Below are positions 1-8,385 of a stretch of 64,000 nucleotides of DNA, piece by piece. This DNA comes from an uncultured Shewanella sp. (GTDB lineage Bacteria; Pseudomonadota; Gammaproteobacteria; Enterobacterales; Shewanellaceae). The position numbers and the translations under genes are program-made. The notes under the pieces are model-generated. The model saw only the letters and a list, made by a program, of their open reading frames with translations, did no database searches and had not been told where the DNA came from. The DNA is taken from positions 1-64,000 of the forward strand of contig NZ_CANMIO010000021.1 in the NCBI RefSeq assembly GCF_947497935.1, read 5' to 3'. Position 1 is the first letter of the stretch. Each line of letters begins with the position of its first letter.

Positions 1-58
1 GTTTACGACTATTTCTAATCTCAAACATTAGTCTAGTTGGCCTGCTGTGCCGTGTCAG

Positions 59-95
59 TGGATGCGCATTATAGGGATGTAAGACTAAAGCGCAA
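59..95 (-). promoter_or_regulatory. rRNA operon P1-type promoter (leftward)
   Basis: Read on the minus strand, a -35 element TTGCGC (95-90), a 16-bp spacer ending in CCC, and a perfect -10 TATAAT (73-68) are followed by GCGCATCCACTGACACGG. E. coli rrn P1 promoters also have a 16-bp spacer, TATAAT and the GC-rich discriminator GCGCCACCACTGACACGG, so the match is close. By analogy transcription starts at the A opposite position 59 and runs off the left edge into a 16S rRNA leader. The neighbouring yrdA-yrdB-aroE order also abuts an rRNA operon in E. coli. The rRNA genes themselves are outside the window. Confidence 0.85.
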
Positions 96-96
96 G

Positions 97-136
97 GGCA
101 AGTAGTAATAAAACGTTAGTTTTATTACTACTTGCC
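97..136. repeat. Perfect 18-bp inverted repeat at the rrn UP-element position
   Basis: GGCAAGTAGTAATAAAAC (97-114), loop GTTA, and its exact reverse complement (119-136). One edge lies directly against the -35 hexamer of the leftward rRNA promoter, so the AT-rich arms occupy the place of an UP element (about -40 to -80). There is no T-tract typical of a terminator. Confidence 0.8.
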
Positions 137-206
137 TACAAAACCCACTGACGAGCTACTTTTTAGGCTTTATAATGCAAAAAAATGCCATTTTAAGGAC
201 TTTTAC

Positions 207-764
207 ATGACTAGCTCGAGAAACAATAAGTCACTGCGCTCATATAAGGGCATAGTTCCAGCGCTTAAGAACGATGTTTATGTCGATCAGGACTGTGTAC
301 TTGTTGGCGACATAACCTTAGATGATGACTCTAGTGTTTGGCCTTTAGTTGCCGCACGTGGTGATGTAAATCATATCTATATAGGTAAGCGTTCCAATAT
401 CCAAGACGGTACAGTTTTACATGTCACCCGAAAATCGCCGTCGTTGCCCGAAGGCCATCCTTTGATCATTGGTGATGATGTGACCATTGGACACAAGGCG
501 ATGCTACATGGGTGCAAAGTCGGTAATCGTATTTTAGTCGGTATGGGCGCAATCATTCTTGATGGAGCCATATTAGAAGATGATGTGATCTTGGGGGCGG
601 GCTCATTAGTGCCACCAGGAAAAATCTTAAAGAGTGGCTACCTTTATGTAGGCAGCCCTGCTAAACAAGCGCGTCCGTTAACGGAAGCAGAACTTGCTTT
701 CCTGCCTCAATCAGCTGATAACTATGTCAGACTTAAGAACGAGTATTTGCAAGAAGGACAATAG
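207..764 (+). CDS. yrdA: Gamma-carbonic anhydrase family protein YrdA
   Basis: A 185-residue left-handed beta-helix (hexapeptide repeat) protein of the gamma-carbonic anhydrase/acetyltransferase-like family. The sequence has the family landmarks WPLVAARGDV, IGKRSNIQDG, LHVT, IGDDVTIGHKAMLHGC and VGMGAIILDGA. The histidines in LHVT, IGHK and MLHGC are those that bind the metal in homologues. It aligns almost end to end with E. coli YrdA as I recall it. The ATG at 207 follows TAAGGAC at suitable spacing and begins MTSSRNNKSL. An in-frame TTG at 132 lies inside the palindrome and would add an unrelated leader. The gene is monocistronic and convergent with yrdB. Catalytic activity of this subgroup is not established. 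Confidence 0.93.
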   Translation: MTSSRNNKSLRSYKGIVPALKNDVYVDQDCVLVGDITLDDDSSVWPLVAARGDVNHIYIGKRSNIQDGTVLHVTRKSPSLPEGHPLIIGDDVTIGHKAMLHGCKVGNRILVGMGAIILDGAILEDDVILGAGSLVPPGKILKSGYLYVGSPAKQARPLTEAELAFLPQSADNYVRLKNEYLQEGQ

Positions 765-799
765 AAGCTCTTAGCAATATAGCTTTCTACCAGTAAAGC

Positions 800-1078
800 T
801 TATAGAAGCACGACTCTTCCTTGCTCATCGAATTTCTCTTGTTCGATGAGCGCTTCTACCTCTTCTTCTATATCAAATCGATATTCATCAAATAAGGCGA
901 GTGCTTTAATCCCGATACCTTGTTCGCCTGGATTGATTGTCGTCGATGATAAAGATGCTAGCTTTGACAAACTGATACAACATTCGATATTGGCACCTTG
1001 TACCTGAACAGGAAAAACCACTCTTTGTGTTTGTGAGTCCCAATCTTGTAGATCGGGAAATAAAATACTTTGATTCAT
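800..1078 (-). CDS. yrdB: DUF1488 family protein YrdB
   Basis: A 92-residue acidic cytoplasmic protein resembling E. coli YrdB (DUF1488): N-terminal MNQSILFPD, central beta-rich part, and a C-terminal helix FDIEEEVEALIEQEKFDEQGRVVLL. No enzymatic motif is visible and the function of the family is unknown. It lies 12 nt downstream of aroE on the same strand, an arrangement kept in E. coli, so it is probably cotranscribed with aroE. Confidence 0.85.
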   Translation of the reverse strand: MNQSILFPDLQDWDSQTQRVVFPVQVQGANIECCISLSKLASLSSTTINPGEQGIGIKALALFDEYRFDIEEEVEALIEQEKFDEQGRVVLL

Positions 1079-1090
1079 TTCTATCTCAAT

Positions 1091-1906
1091 TTAGAGTTCG
1101 GCCCGAAGCTGAATTAATACAGACTCAACACTTGGCTTTACCTTACGCCATATATTAAAGCTTTCTGCCGCTTGTCCCACCAGCATACCTAAACCATCTA
1201 CGGTCTGGTTAGCCCCCTGCGCTTTGGCCCACACATTAAATGCCGTTGGCTGTTTGCCATACATCATATCGTAGCAAACAGTCTTACCATTAATAGTATC
1301 GCTGTTTATATTTGGGACTTCACCGCTTAGGCTAGAAGAGGTGGAGTTTATAATCATGTCGTAGCTTTTGCCCGAATGGCTTATCGCTAAAGAGTCTACA
1401 TCACCGTAGCCAGCAAAGAGTTCAGCTAGAGCCTCAGCCTTAGCCTGCGTTCGGTTAACGATTGTCAGCTTAGCAATTCCTGCCTGCAATAATGGCAGTA
1501 TACAGCCTCTTGCAGCGCCACCGGCTCCGACAAGGAGAACATTGAGCCCAGCAAGACACCCGAAGTTTCGCTGCAGATCGGCAACTAAACCTAAACCATC
1601 TGTGTTATCACCTCTAATCTTACCGTCAACCTGCACCGATAAGGTATTCACCGCCCCAGCAAGCTGCGCCAGCTCGCTAAGTTCGTCACACAGAGCAAAT
1701 GCTTGTTCTTTAAAGGGCACGGTAACATTGGCTCCATAACCCTTATTAGCCACAAACTCTTTGAATGTCGCTTCAAATGCATCAATCGGCGCTAAGATAG
1801 CCTCATAACTTAAAGATTGAGCCGTTTCTTTGGCAAACATGGTATGTATCTTAGGGGATTTACTGTGTGCGATGGGGTTACCGAATACTGCGTATCGTTC
1901 AGTCAT
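1091..1906 (-). CDS. aroE: Shikimate dehydrogenase (NADP+)
   Basis: A 271-residue enzyme reducing 3-dehydroshikimate to shikimate in the chorismate pathway. Motifs: NPIAHSKSPKIH near the N-terminus and the following GANVTVPFKE (shikimate binding, catalytic Lys), NTDGLGL, and GAGGAARGCILPLL, the glycine-rich NADP(H) loop. NRTQAK supplies the arginine that typically reads the NADP 2'-phosphate. Length matches the E. coli enzyme (272). It begins a leftward aroE-yrdB pair and is divergent from the truncated haemoglobin gene. Confidence 0.97.
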   Translation of the reverse strand: MTERYAVFGNPIAHSKSPKIHTMFAKETAQSLSYEAILAPIDAFEATFKEFVANKGYGANVTVPFKEQAFALCDELSELAQLAGAVNTLSVQVDGKIRGDNTDGLGLVADLQRNFGCLAGLNVLLVGAGGAARGCILPLLQAGIAKLTIVNRTQAKAEALAELFAGYGDVDSLAISHSGKSYDMIINSTSSSLSGEVPNINSDTINGKTVCYDMMYGKQPTAFNVWAKAQGANQTVDGLGMLVGQAAESFNIWRKVKPSVESVLIQLRAEL

Positions 1907-2090
1907 GTTTGCAACTCTATGCGGGTTAAAACCTTAGTGTAACGCGGATTAACTCTCAGGCAATCTATTCTACCCGAGTTATTTTCAGCTCCGTTTTCTA
2001 TTGTGACTTACTCAAATTGCTAGATAAATTTACTCATAGGCTTGCTACACTGTTTGCCAAGTCATGATGAGAAGTCGTAGAAGAAGCGAA

Positions 2091-2525
2091 ATGAACTGGT
2101 TAAACAAGCTTGTTGGCAAGGTCCAACCTAAGAAAGACAGAGATCCAAACCAATCCAATGCCTATGATCGTATCGGTGGAGAGAAGGTCATTCGCGCAAT
2201 TGCCCATCAGTTTTATTTGCAAATGCAGAGCAATGAAGCGACACAAGCGTTATTGTCGATTCATAAAGCGCCAATTGAGGAATCTGAACAAAAGTTATTT
2301 GAATTTCTAAGTGGTTGGCTTGGTGGGCCGCAGTTATATCAACAAAAACATGGCCACCCGGCACTGCGGGCCAGACACATGCCATTTAAAGTCGATGAAA
2401 CGATGCGTGATCAATGGTTGTTATGTATGAAGGCAGCGATAGAGATAGAAGTATCAGAGCCACAGCATCAACAAGCTATATATAGTGCAATCGCTTCGCT
2501 AGCGGATCATATGCGAAACCAATAA
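2091..2525 (+). CDS. Group 2 truncated haemoglobin
   Basis: A 144-residue protein of the trHbII (GlbO-like) family, which binds haem and O2 or NO in the cytoplasm. Family signatures are YDRIGGEKVI, Tyr42 at helix position B10, the loop GGPQLYQQKHGHPALRARHMPF with proximal His96 (F8), and Trp109 in RDQWLLCM (G8). The ATG at 2091 is preferred because MNWLNKL begins the usual short leader; an upstream ATG at 2064 adds MMRSRRRSE and cannot be excluded. It lies between aroE and hemF but on the opposite strand, next to an O2-dependent haem synthesis gene. The physiological ligand is not deducible here. Confidence 0.88.
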   Translation: MNWLNKLVGKVQPKKDRDPNQSNAYDRIGGEKVIRAIAHQFYLQMQSNEATQALLSIHKAPIEESEQKLFEFLSGWLGGPQLYQQKHGHPALRARHMPFKVDETMRDQWLLCMKAAIEIEVSEPQHQQAIYSAIASLADHMRNQ

Positions 2526-2578
2526 CGTTTAAACACATTATTGGTCCCCTTATATGACTATGCTTGTAATGAAGAGCG

Positions 2579-3493
2579 TTAAAGGTTTAGCCAGTCTCTT
2601 GGCTTTAGAAAATCACTATAAAGCTGTGCCTCTGGGCTACCAGCTTCTGGTGTATAGGCATATTCCCAACGTACTAATGGTGGCATAGACATCAATATCG
2701 ATTCTGTGCGGCCACCAGTTTGTAGGCCAAACAGTGTGCCACGGTCGTAAACCAAATTAAATTCAACATAGCGACCACGACGATACAACTGGAACTGGCG
2801 TTCATGTTCACTATATTCAGTCTCTTTACGACGCTCAACGATCGGTGCGTACGCCGTTAAGAAGCCATTAGCCACTGCTTGCATAAAGGCAAAACTCTGA
2901 TCGAAGCCCTGCTTATTGAGATCATCGAAGAACAGCCCACCAACACCTCGCGTCTCATTACGATGCGGTAACCAGAAGTATTCATCACACCACTGCTTAT
3001 ACTTAGGGTAAACCTCTTCACCAAATGGCTCACATAAAGACTTAGCACTCTGGTGCCACTCAACTACATCTTCTAAATACGGATAGTATGGCGTTAAGTC
3101 AAAACCACCACCAAACCACCATACTGGATTGGCCCCCTCTTTATGAGCAATAAAGAAGCGTACATTGGCGTGTGTCGTTGGAACATGGGGGTTTTTAGGG
3201 TGAATCACTAAAGACACTCCCATGGCCTCGAAACTGCGGCCAGCAAGCTCTGGACGATGCGCCGTCGCCGATGCGGGCATTGAAGCGCCCATCACGTGGG
3301 AAAAATTTACTCCAGCTTGTTCAAATACAGCACCGCCCGTCAACACACGGCTTTGGCCACCGCCGCCTTCTTCGCGCTTCCAAGCATCTTCCGCAAATTG
3401 TGCAGCGCCATCCAATGCTTCGAGACCATTACAAATTCGATTTTGAAGATCGAGTAAAAAAGCTTTTACTAGTGTTGAATCTGGTGTGCTCAT
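2579..3493 (-). CDS. hemF: Oxygen-dependent coproporphyrinogen-III oxidase
   Basis: A 304-residue enzyme that oxidatively decarboxylates coproporphyrinogen III to protoporphyrinogen IX using O2. Signature stretches are VIHPKNPHVPTTHANVRFF (with conserved His), VWWFGGGFDLTPYYPY, HRNETRGVGGLFFDDL, RRGRYVEFNLVYDRGT and MSMPPLVRWEY. Length agrees with E. coli HemF (299). It is leftward, 24 nt upstream of tsaC, so probably in one transcript with it. Two further haem-pathway genes of the HemG type occur at 15.4-17.1 kb. Confidence 0.97.
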   Translation of the reverse strand: MSTPDSTLVKAFLLDLQNRICNGLEALDGAAQFAEDAWKREEGGGGQSRVLTGGAVFEQAGVNFSHVMGASMPASATAHRPELAGRSFEAMGVSLVIHPKNPHVPTTHANVRFFIAHKEGANPVWWFGGGFDLTPYYPYLEDVVEWHQSAKSLCEPFGEEVYPKYKQWCDEYFWLPHRNETRGVGGLFFDDLNKQGFDQSFAFMQAVANGFLTAYAPIVERRKETEYSEHERQFQLYRRGRYVEFNLVYDRGTLFGLQTGGRTESILMSMPPLVRWEYAYTPEAGSPEAQLYSDFLKPRDWLNL

Positions 3494-3517
3494 ATTATTC
3501 CTTTTGATGTAGGCTGA

Positions 3518-4081
3518 TTAACCTTCTCTTATAATTTTTCCACTTCTGGCATCGATAATCGTAGACGGTGATGCCTGACTACCCAGCTCCCCCGTCACCA
3601 ATCCAGAAATAATACCTTCAAATTGCTGCTTCACTGCCAATGACGTCAAGGCAGGATCTTGTCCTGATAAATTTGCGCTAGTTGAAACTATGGGTTTATT
3701 GATTGCGGCACATAGTGCCTTTACGCCTTCATGAGCAGTGACTCGCACCGCTATCGAATCAAAGGTGCCACAGAGTAACTTAGACAGCCCTGGCTTAATC
3801 GGCATGATAAAGGTAAAGGGGCCCGGCCATTTACTCTGAGCAAATGCCAACTGCTCTGCGCTTAATTGGGACTCGTCGATATAAGGTAATAGTTGCTGAT
3901 AATCACCCGCAACCAGAATGAGTCCTTTCTGCCAAGGGCGCTGCTTTATCTGCAGTAACTGATTAATGGCTTCATCGTTATCTGGATCGCAACCTAAACC
4001 ATAAACCGCTTCGGTTGGGTAGGCTATCACTCCGCCTTGCTCGACTAACTCGGCCACATCAGCTGGCAATACTTGTAACAT
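3518..4081 (-). CDS. tsaC: Threonylcarbamoyl-AMP synthase (Sua5/YrdC family)
   Basis: A 187-residue YrdC-type protein that makes threonylcarbamoyl-AMP from Thr, bicarbonate and ATP for t6A37 modification of ANN-decoding tRNAs. Visible motifs: AYPTEAVYGLGCDPDN near residue 20, IKQRPWQKGLILV (the KxR motif), FGTFDSIAVR-like CGTFDSIAVRV, and STSANLSGQDPA (SxN motif). It lacks the extra C-terminal domain of Sua5, so it is the short TsaC form, as in E. coli. Its place between hemF and yrdD corresponds to the E. coli aroE-tsaC-yrdD order with hemF inserted. Confidence 0.95.
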   Translation of the reverse strand: MLQVLPADVAELVEQGGVIAYPTEAVYGLGCDPDNDEAINQLLQIKQRPWQKGLILVAGDYQQLLPYIDESQLSAEQLAFAQSKWPGPFTFIMPIKPGLSKLLCGTFDSIAVRVTAHEGVKALCAAINKPIVSTSANLSGQDPALTSLAVKQQFEGIISGLVTGELGSQASPSTIIDARSGKIIREG

Positions 4082-4166
4082 CTGTCTCTCTTCACCTTAT
4101 ATAAACAGCACAATGTCTGCCGCTATCATTACTTAAAAGCGACATTAGTTAAAGTTAATATGATTT

Positions 4167-4730
4167 TTAAACTGGGCGTTTATATTTACACGCTTTCTCA
4201 GGGCACTCTAAGCGTATTCCCGCGGCTCCCTTACGTTCAACCAAGATGCCAAAACCACAATCAGGGCAAGCTTCAGCCCTTGGTGGGTAGTTGACTAAGA
4301 ACTTACACTTTGGGTATGCACTACAGGCATAGAAAGACTTACCAAAACGGCTGGTTCTATGCTCTATATGGCCCGTTTTGCACTTAGGGCAAGCGATCTC
4401 ATCTTTACTATCGCTCTGATCATGCTTCTCTATATGGCTGCATGCAGGGTAGTTAGTACAACCGATGAAAATACCAAACCGGCCCGACTTAACTGCCAGC
4501 TCATTGCCACAGTCAGGGCAAACGGACCCCTCAATAACTTGAGTCTCTATCGACTCGTGCTGAACCAACGGTCGCGTGTAATCGCAACTTGGATAGTTAT
4601 TACACCCAATAAAACCACCGTGCTTACTGTGCTTTACCGACAACTCGCAGCCACACTTTGGGCAAAGCTCAAACTCTTTCTCAAGAGCGTGCTCGTGCGT
4701 AGTAAACAGTTGCTGATCTATTTTGGCCAT
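4167..4730 (-). CDS. yrdD: Four-zinc-ribbon topoisomerase C-terminal-like protein YrdD
   Basis: A 187-residue protein built of four C4 zinc ribbons of the type found at the C-terminus of DNA topoisomerase I. Each has a CPxCG/CPKC pair, an intervening FGIFIGC- or FGKSFYAC-like strand, and a YPxC closing pair. There is no catalytic topoisomerase domain, so it probably binds single-stranded nucleic acid. It resembles E. coli YrdD in size and synteny. The start is an ATG with TGAGACAATC upstream and no strong Shine-Dalgarno sequence. It is the first gene of the leftward yrdD-tsaC-hemF group. Confidence 0.88.
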   Translation of the reverse strand: MAKIDQQLFTTHEHALEKEFELCPKCGCELSVKHSKHGGFIGCNNYPSCDYTRPLVQHESIETQVIEGSVCPDCGNELAVKSGRFGIFIGCTNYPACSHIEKHDQSDSKDEIACPKCKTGHIEHRTSRFGKSFYACSAYPKCKFLVNYPPRAEACPDCGFGILVERKGAAGIRLECPEKACKYKRPV

Positions 4731-4866
4731 GATTGTCTCAGTTCATCTATATCGCGCTATTCTACCAAGGAATAGCCTAAGTTTTATATTCCAATGTTAG
4801 AATTTAGTAAAAAGCAATGATATATTGTATTCAATAAATCAAAGGAATAAAAATAAAGGGATAAAA

Positions 4867-6639
4867 ATGAATACACCCTCAAAGTTCGCTACAACTATTA
4901 TAGCGGGTATGCTCGCCTCTCTCTCGGGCTGTGCCAGTGTGGAGCAACAAGCTATCAACCCACAAACCATTCAACAGATCAGTGCAGCATCAGAGACTGA
5001 GCTGTTTGATGCCAAAAGCCCACTACTAACAACAGAGACTTTTTTACAAGCTAGTCTCGCGCTTGGCACGACTCAGAATGTCGAAGCGGCTAATCAGCTG
5101 CTCTATTATTTCCGCGCCTTTAGCTATTACGGCCCAGTGGATGAGCTTACCGATGCAGATACCTCCGCGTTAGCAGTAGCACTTGAGGAACTTAGTGACT
5201 CAGGCCTACTCAATAATCAAGCACGCATGCAAGAGCAGTTCGCAGTCACCCTATACCGTTACTTTGCAGATAACGATGTAGCTCAAGCCCTAGCTCCGTT
5301 ATTGCCTCAGTTAGATGTACAACTAAAGCAACTAGCAACATCAACTCCCAACACTAGCAATGACTATGCGCTACTAGAAACACTTAAAGCCTATGGCTTC
5401 CTACTAAATAAGAGCCGTAAAGACGTTGATGGCGAGCTTAACAAGGTCTTACTAGACGCTGAAATCAACACCCCACTACTCGAGTTTGCAGCAAATCCTG
5501 CAAGTATTCGTGCTGAAAATGATTGGCCACGTACCAATGCATATTGGGCATTAGCGCTTTACCGCTTAGCCCTTCCGTCATCAGAAGATGGCGAAGAAAC
5601 CGAGCAAGAGCTTGCCGTTGATGAGGCCGTAGCTGCAATAGCTAAAGCCGACGTAGCTCTCCGTGGCGATACCGCGAAAGATGCTTATACCGCAGGCTTT
5701 CATGTAAACGTATTTGGTGGTCAGGAGCTGTGTGAAGAAAATAGTGAGATATGCCGTATTCCAGAGCTAAAAGCAGCCCTACCGATTGAACATCATTGTT
5801 CTGACAGCCTATTCATATTGACGCAAGATCTAAACGAACAAGAATTGGCAGAGAGCTGCACCAAGCTAACCTCTCAAGAGTCTAACTTCCATAACGTGTT
5901 AGAGACAGAACTCAAGCCAGCGCCGAATGACTTTAATACCGCCCTTAGGGTCGTCGCCTTTAAGAACTGGAGTCAATACCACTTAAACGGCCAGCTTATC
6001 TTCGACATCAACACCGATAACGGTGGCATGTATATCGAAGGAACGCCTTCCAAGCCAGGCAACCAAGCAACTTTCTTTGCCTATCGCCAATGGTGGATTG
6101 AGCCCGAGTTTAGAGTTTGGAATTTGAATCATGAATATGTGCACTACCTTGACGGTCACTTCGTGAAATACGCTGGCTTTGGTCACTTCCCATCAAAAAT
6201 GGTGTGGTGGTCTGAAGGTCTAGCCGAGTACATCTCTAAGGGTGATAACAACCCATCGGCACTTCGCGTTATTAAGCGTGATATAGAAGAGGCTCCGACA
6301 CTAGAGGAGATCTTTGCCACCGAGTATAAGGATGGCCAAGATAGAACTTACAAGTGGAGCTACATGGCTATTCGTTTCCTTGCTGAAAACCATCATGCCG
6401 ACTTTGTACAGTTGAGCAAATACCTTAAGACTGACTACTTCGAAGGCTATGAGCAACTGATGGCATCATTGACAGAGCATCAACCAGAGTTTGCCAATTG
6501 GTTAAATACTCAGATTGATGGCTTTAATGATAGCGAAGAAGAAGCTAAGCCGAGACTGCACAAGCAAGGTCGTTATGACTACCGAGACTACCTGCAGCCA
6601 CAGCATTTAGCACACGGTGAGAACCACTTGAAGTTCTAG
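4867..6639 (+). CDS. M9 (collagenase)-type zinc metallopeptidase, lipoprotein
   Basis: A 590-residue secreted lipoprotein. The N-terminus MNTPSKFATTIIAGMLASLSGCAS is a lipoprotein signal with lipobox LSGC. The catalytic site is HEYVH at residues 422-426, with the third zinc ligand likely Glu450 in WWSEGLAEY. HEYVHYLDG and WWSEGLAEY are characteristic of M9 (Vibrio-type) collagenases. The roughly 400 residues before the site resemble the helical activator part of these enzymes. No C-terminal PKD or pre-peptidase domain follows, so it is a short form. The start at 4867 has AAAGGG upstream; the upstream ATG at 4825 would bury the signal peptide. Substrate (collagen or other) is unknown. It interrupts the conserved yrdD-smg order. 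Confidence 0.83.
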   Translation: MNTPSKFATTIIAGMLASLSGCASVEQQAINPQTIQQISAASETELFDAKSPLLTTETFLQASLALGTTQNVEAANQLLYYFRAFSYYGPVDELTDADTSALAVALEELSDSGLLNNQARMQEQFAVTLYRYFADNDVAQALAPLLPQLDVQLKQLATSTPNTSNDYALLETLKAYGFLLNKSRKDVDGELNKVLLDAEINTPLLEFAANPASIRAENDWPRTNAYWALALYRLALPSSEDGEETEQELAVDEAVAAIAKADVALRGDTAKDAYTAGFHVNVFGGQELCEENSEICRIPELKAALPIEHHCSDSLFILTQDLNEQELAESCTKLTSQESNFHNVLETELKPAPNDFNTALRVVAFKNWSQYHLNGQLIFDINTDNGGMYIEGTPSKPGNQATFFAYRQWWIEPEFRVWNLNHEYVHYLDGHFVKYAGFGHFPSKMVWWSEGLAEYISKGDNNPSALRVIKRDIEEAPTLEEIFATEYKDGQDRTYKWSYMAIRFLAENHHADFVQLSKYLKTDYFEGYEQLMASLTEHQPEFANWLNTQIDGFNDSEEEAKPRLHKQGRYDYRDYLQPQHLAHGENHLKF

Positions 6640-6753
6640 TTTCTAGGTACAACGCCTATTTGTCTCCATCCATGGCAAATAGGCATAAGTGTTCTGACCT
6701 CTATGGATAGAGGAAATGCGAAGAAATGTATGGAACATTTATCGCCAGACAAA

Positions 6754-6775
6754 AAAGGAGGCCTATGCCTCCTTT
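6754..6775. terminator. Bidirectional intrinsic terminator
   Basis: Stem AAAGGAGGC/GCCTCCTTT with a CTAT loop. It is followed by CTTTTTAT on the plus strand and by a six-T run on the minus strand. It lies between the convergent M9 peptidase gene and smg and can serve both. Confidence 0.8.
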
Positions 6776-6794
6776 CTTTTTATCATAGAGCTCA

Positions 6795-7268
6795 TTATGA
6801 GTGTAAGCGACCATCGGGCTGCTCAAAGATAAGATCTTCCATCTGCTCATAGGCTGATTCATGACCCGGAGCATTAAATAGCACCATCAAGATAACCCAC
6901 TTTAGGTCATCGAGGTTCAAGGTCGGCTCATCAATTTCCATCACTCGGTCGATGACCATTTCACGGGTCTCGACATTGAGCACTTTAATCTGCTCTAGAA
7001 ACAGTAAAAAACCACGACTCTCGACGTCAATTTTTTCCATCTCGGCTTTAGTGTAAATACGGAATGATTGCTGATCGTGATTGCAGAGATAAGGCGTGCC
7101 CGCTTCCTGAAGGTCAGCTAAACGCTCTAACCAAGAGAGTGCCTTAATGATTTCACTTTGATGAAATCCAGCGCGTGTCAGTTCTTTAGTGAGTTCGTCT
7201 TCATCTACTAATAATTCGACTTCACTATGAACATAGTTTTCAAATAAATACATGAGGATATCAAACAT
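6795..7268 (-). CDS. smg: Smg family protein (DUF494)
   Basis: A 157-residue protein equal in length to E. coli Smg. It begins MFDILMYLFENYVHSEVEL, typical of DUF494, and contains RGFLLFLEQIKVLN and the C-terminal LKWVILMVLFNAPGHE. The family has no established function; the fold is predicted helical with a winged-helix-like part. The ATG at 7268 is preceded by GAGGAGCTA, and this Shine-Dalgarno overlaps the dprA stop region, so the two are probably translationally linked. A longer reading from 7319 would lie inside dprA and is not supported. Confidence 0.9.
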   Translation of the reverse strand: MFDILMYLFENYVHSEVELLVDEDELTKELTRAGFHQSEIIKALSWLERLADLQEAGTPYLCNHDQQSFRIYTKAEMEKIDVESRGFLLFLEQIKVLNVETREMVIDRVMEIDEPTLNLDDLKWVILMVLFNAPGHESAYEQMEDLIFEQPDGRLHS

Positions 7269-7270
7269 GG

Positions 7271-8374
7271 CTAGCTCCTCTTTAGTCTTATGTAACCACC
7301 AGGGACTGCAGAAATCCAACCCTGCAGCTCGAGTTCAAGCAATTGCTCCAATACTAGCTCTATGGTTTTTCCACTATGCTCGACCACATCATCAATTGTT
7401 GTGGTCTCATAGCCAACACTAGCTAACAGCGAGGAAAATGGCAAATCAGAGGCGCTTTCCCCCCCTATATGGTGACTCGCTTTAACTTCTTCAAGGTGAA
7501 AGCGCGATAAAGAACTCACTTCTTCTAAAATATCAGTCAAAGTTTCGACCAACTTAGCACCTTCACGCAATAGTTGATGGCAACCTTCGCTCTGAGCGCT
7601 TAGCACGCTTCCAGGAACGGCAAAAACCTCTCGTCCCTGTTCATTAGCAAGTCGCGCGGTGATCAATGAACCACTTTTCAGGCTGGCTTCAACCACTAGT
7701 GTTCCTATAGTTAGACCGCTAATAATGCGGTTTCGTTTCGGAAAATTTCCAGAGAAAGGCTTCACCTCAGGCCAAAACGCTGAAATAACACAGCCATCCT
7801 CTTGAATACCATTATAAATATCACAATGCCGCTTGGGATAGATAACATCAATCCCTGTACCTAACACGGCGATACTAGGTTTACTAACCTCTATTGCTGC
7901 TCGATGAGCCACCCCATCAATCCCTAAGGCCATGCCACTCGAAATAGCCATGCCATTTAGCGCTAATTCCGTTGCTAACTCATGCGCCATCTTCTTGCCG
8001 CCAGGAGTCGCTTGACGGCTTCCTACGACAGCTATGGCAGGAAACAATAAAGTATCAACATTACCTTTTAAAAATAGTATCGGAGGTGGATCGTTAATCT
8101 GTTTCAACAATGGAGGATAATTAGCATCACCAAGGCAGATAAGGTGATGATGTGCTTCGGCTTGCTGCCAGGCTAAGGCCGCATCAACCAAAGCATGATC
8201 GGGAGATAGATGAGATTGTAGTAACGACTCTGGTAAAGGCAACGCTTGTGGCTCATGCGTTATTCTTTGCCTCAGTTCGGCTACATCCATGTAATTTGTT
8301 AATTGTTTAATCCGAGCCGGTCCTAGCCCTGATACAGCTGAAACAACTAGCCAATCGACCAGTGTATCGTTAAT
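7271..8374 (-). CDS. dprA: DNA processing protein DprA (Smf), probable AUU start
   Basis: Loads RecA on incoming single-stranded DNA during transformation. The Rossmann-like core shows VVGSRQATPGG, SGMALGIDGVAHRAAI, AVLGTGIDVIYPKRH, NFPKRNRIISGLTIGTLVVEA, SGSLITARLANEQGREVFAVPG and a C-terminal winged-helix ending GWISAVPGGYIRLKRS. The first ATG (8290) would remove the conserved N-terminus. The frame stays open upstream and encodes NDTLVDWLVVSAVSGLGPARIKQL, matching the family's WLxL...GLGP start. Between an in-frame TAG (8386) and this motif there is no ATG, GTG or TTG. ATT at 8374 sits 6 nt after AGGGA and is the best start; CTG at 8362 is the alternative. Full length is then 367 residues, near E. 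coli's 374. Confidence 0.88.
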   Translation of the reverse strand: MNDTLVDWLVVSAVSGLGPARIKQLTNYMDVAELRQRITHEPQALPLPESLLQSHLSPDHALVDAALAWQQAEAHHHLICLGDANYPPLLKQINDPPPILFLKGNVDTLLFPAIAVVGSRQATPGGKKMAHELATELALNGMAISSGMALGIDGVAHRAAIEVSKPSIAVLGTGIDVIYPKRHCDIYNGIQEDGCVISAFWPEVKPFSGNFPKRNRIISGLTIGTLVVEASLKSGSLITARLANEQGREVFAVPGSVLSAQSEGCHQLLREGAKLVETLTDILEEVSSLSRFHLEEVKASHHIGGESASDLPFSSLLASVGYETTTIDDVVEHSGKTIELVLEQLLELELQGWISAVPGGYIRLKRS

Positions 8375-8385
8375 AGCTTGTCCCT
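8372..8385 (-). promoter_or_regulatory. Ribosome binding site deciding the dprA start
   Basis: On the minus strand AGGGA (8385-8381), a 6-nt gap and ATT (8374-8372). The spacing is ideal for initiation at ATT, and the codons from there encode the conserved DprA N-terminus. Confidence 0.6.

Noticed and set aside
97..136. Palindrome as intrinsic terminator
   Set aside because: AT-rich stem with no T-run on either side and positioned at the rrn UP element; a terminator role is not supported.
132..206. TTG start for yrdA at 132
   Set aside because: It lies in the arm of the 97-136 palindrome and would add 25 residues absent from the family; ATG 207 has a Shine-Dalgarno sequence and fits homologues.
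8288..8290. ATG 8290 as the start of dprA
   Set aside because: It removes the conserved GLGPARI segment that is encoded in frame just upstream.
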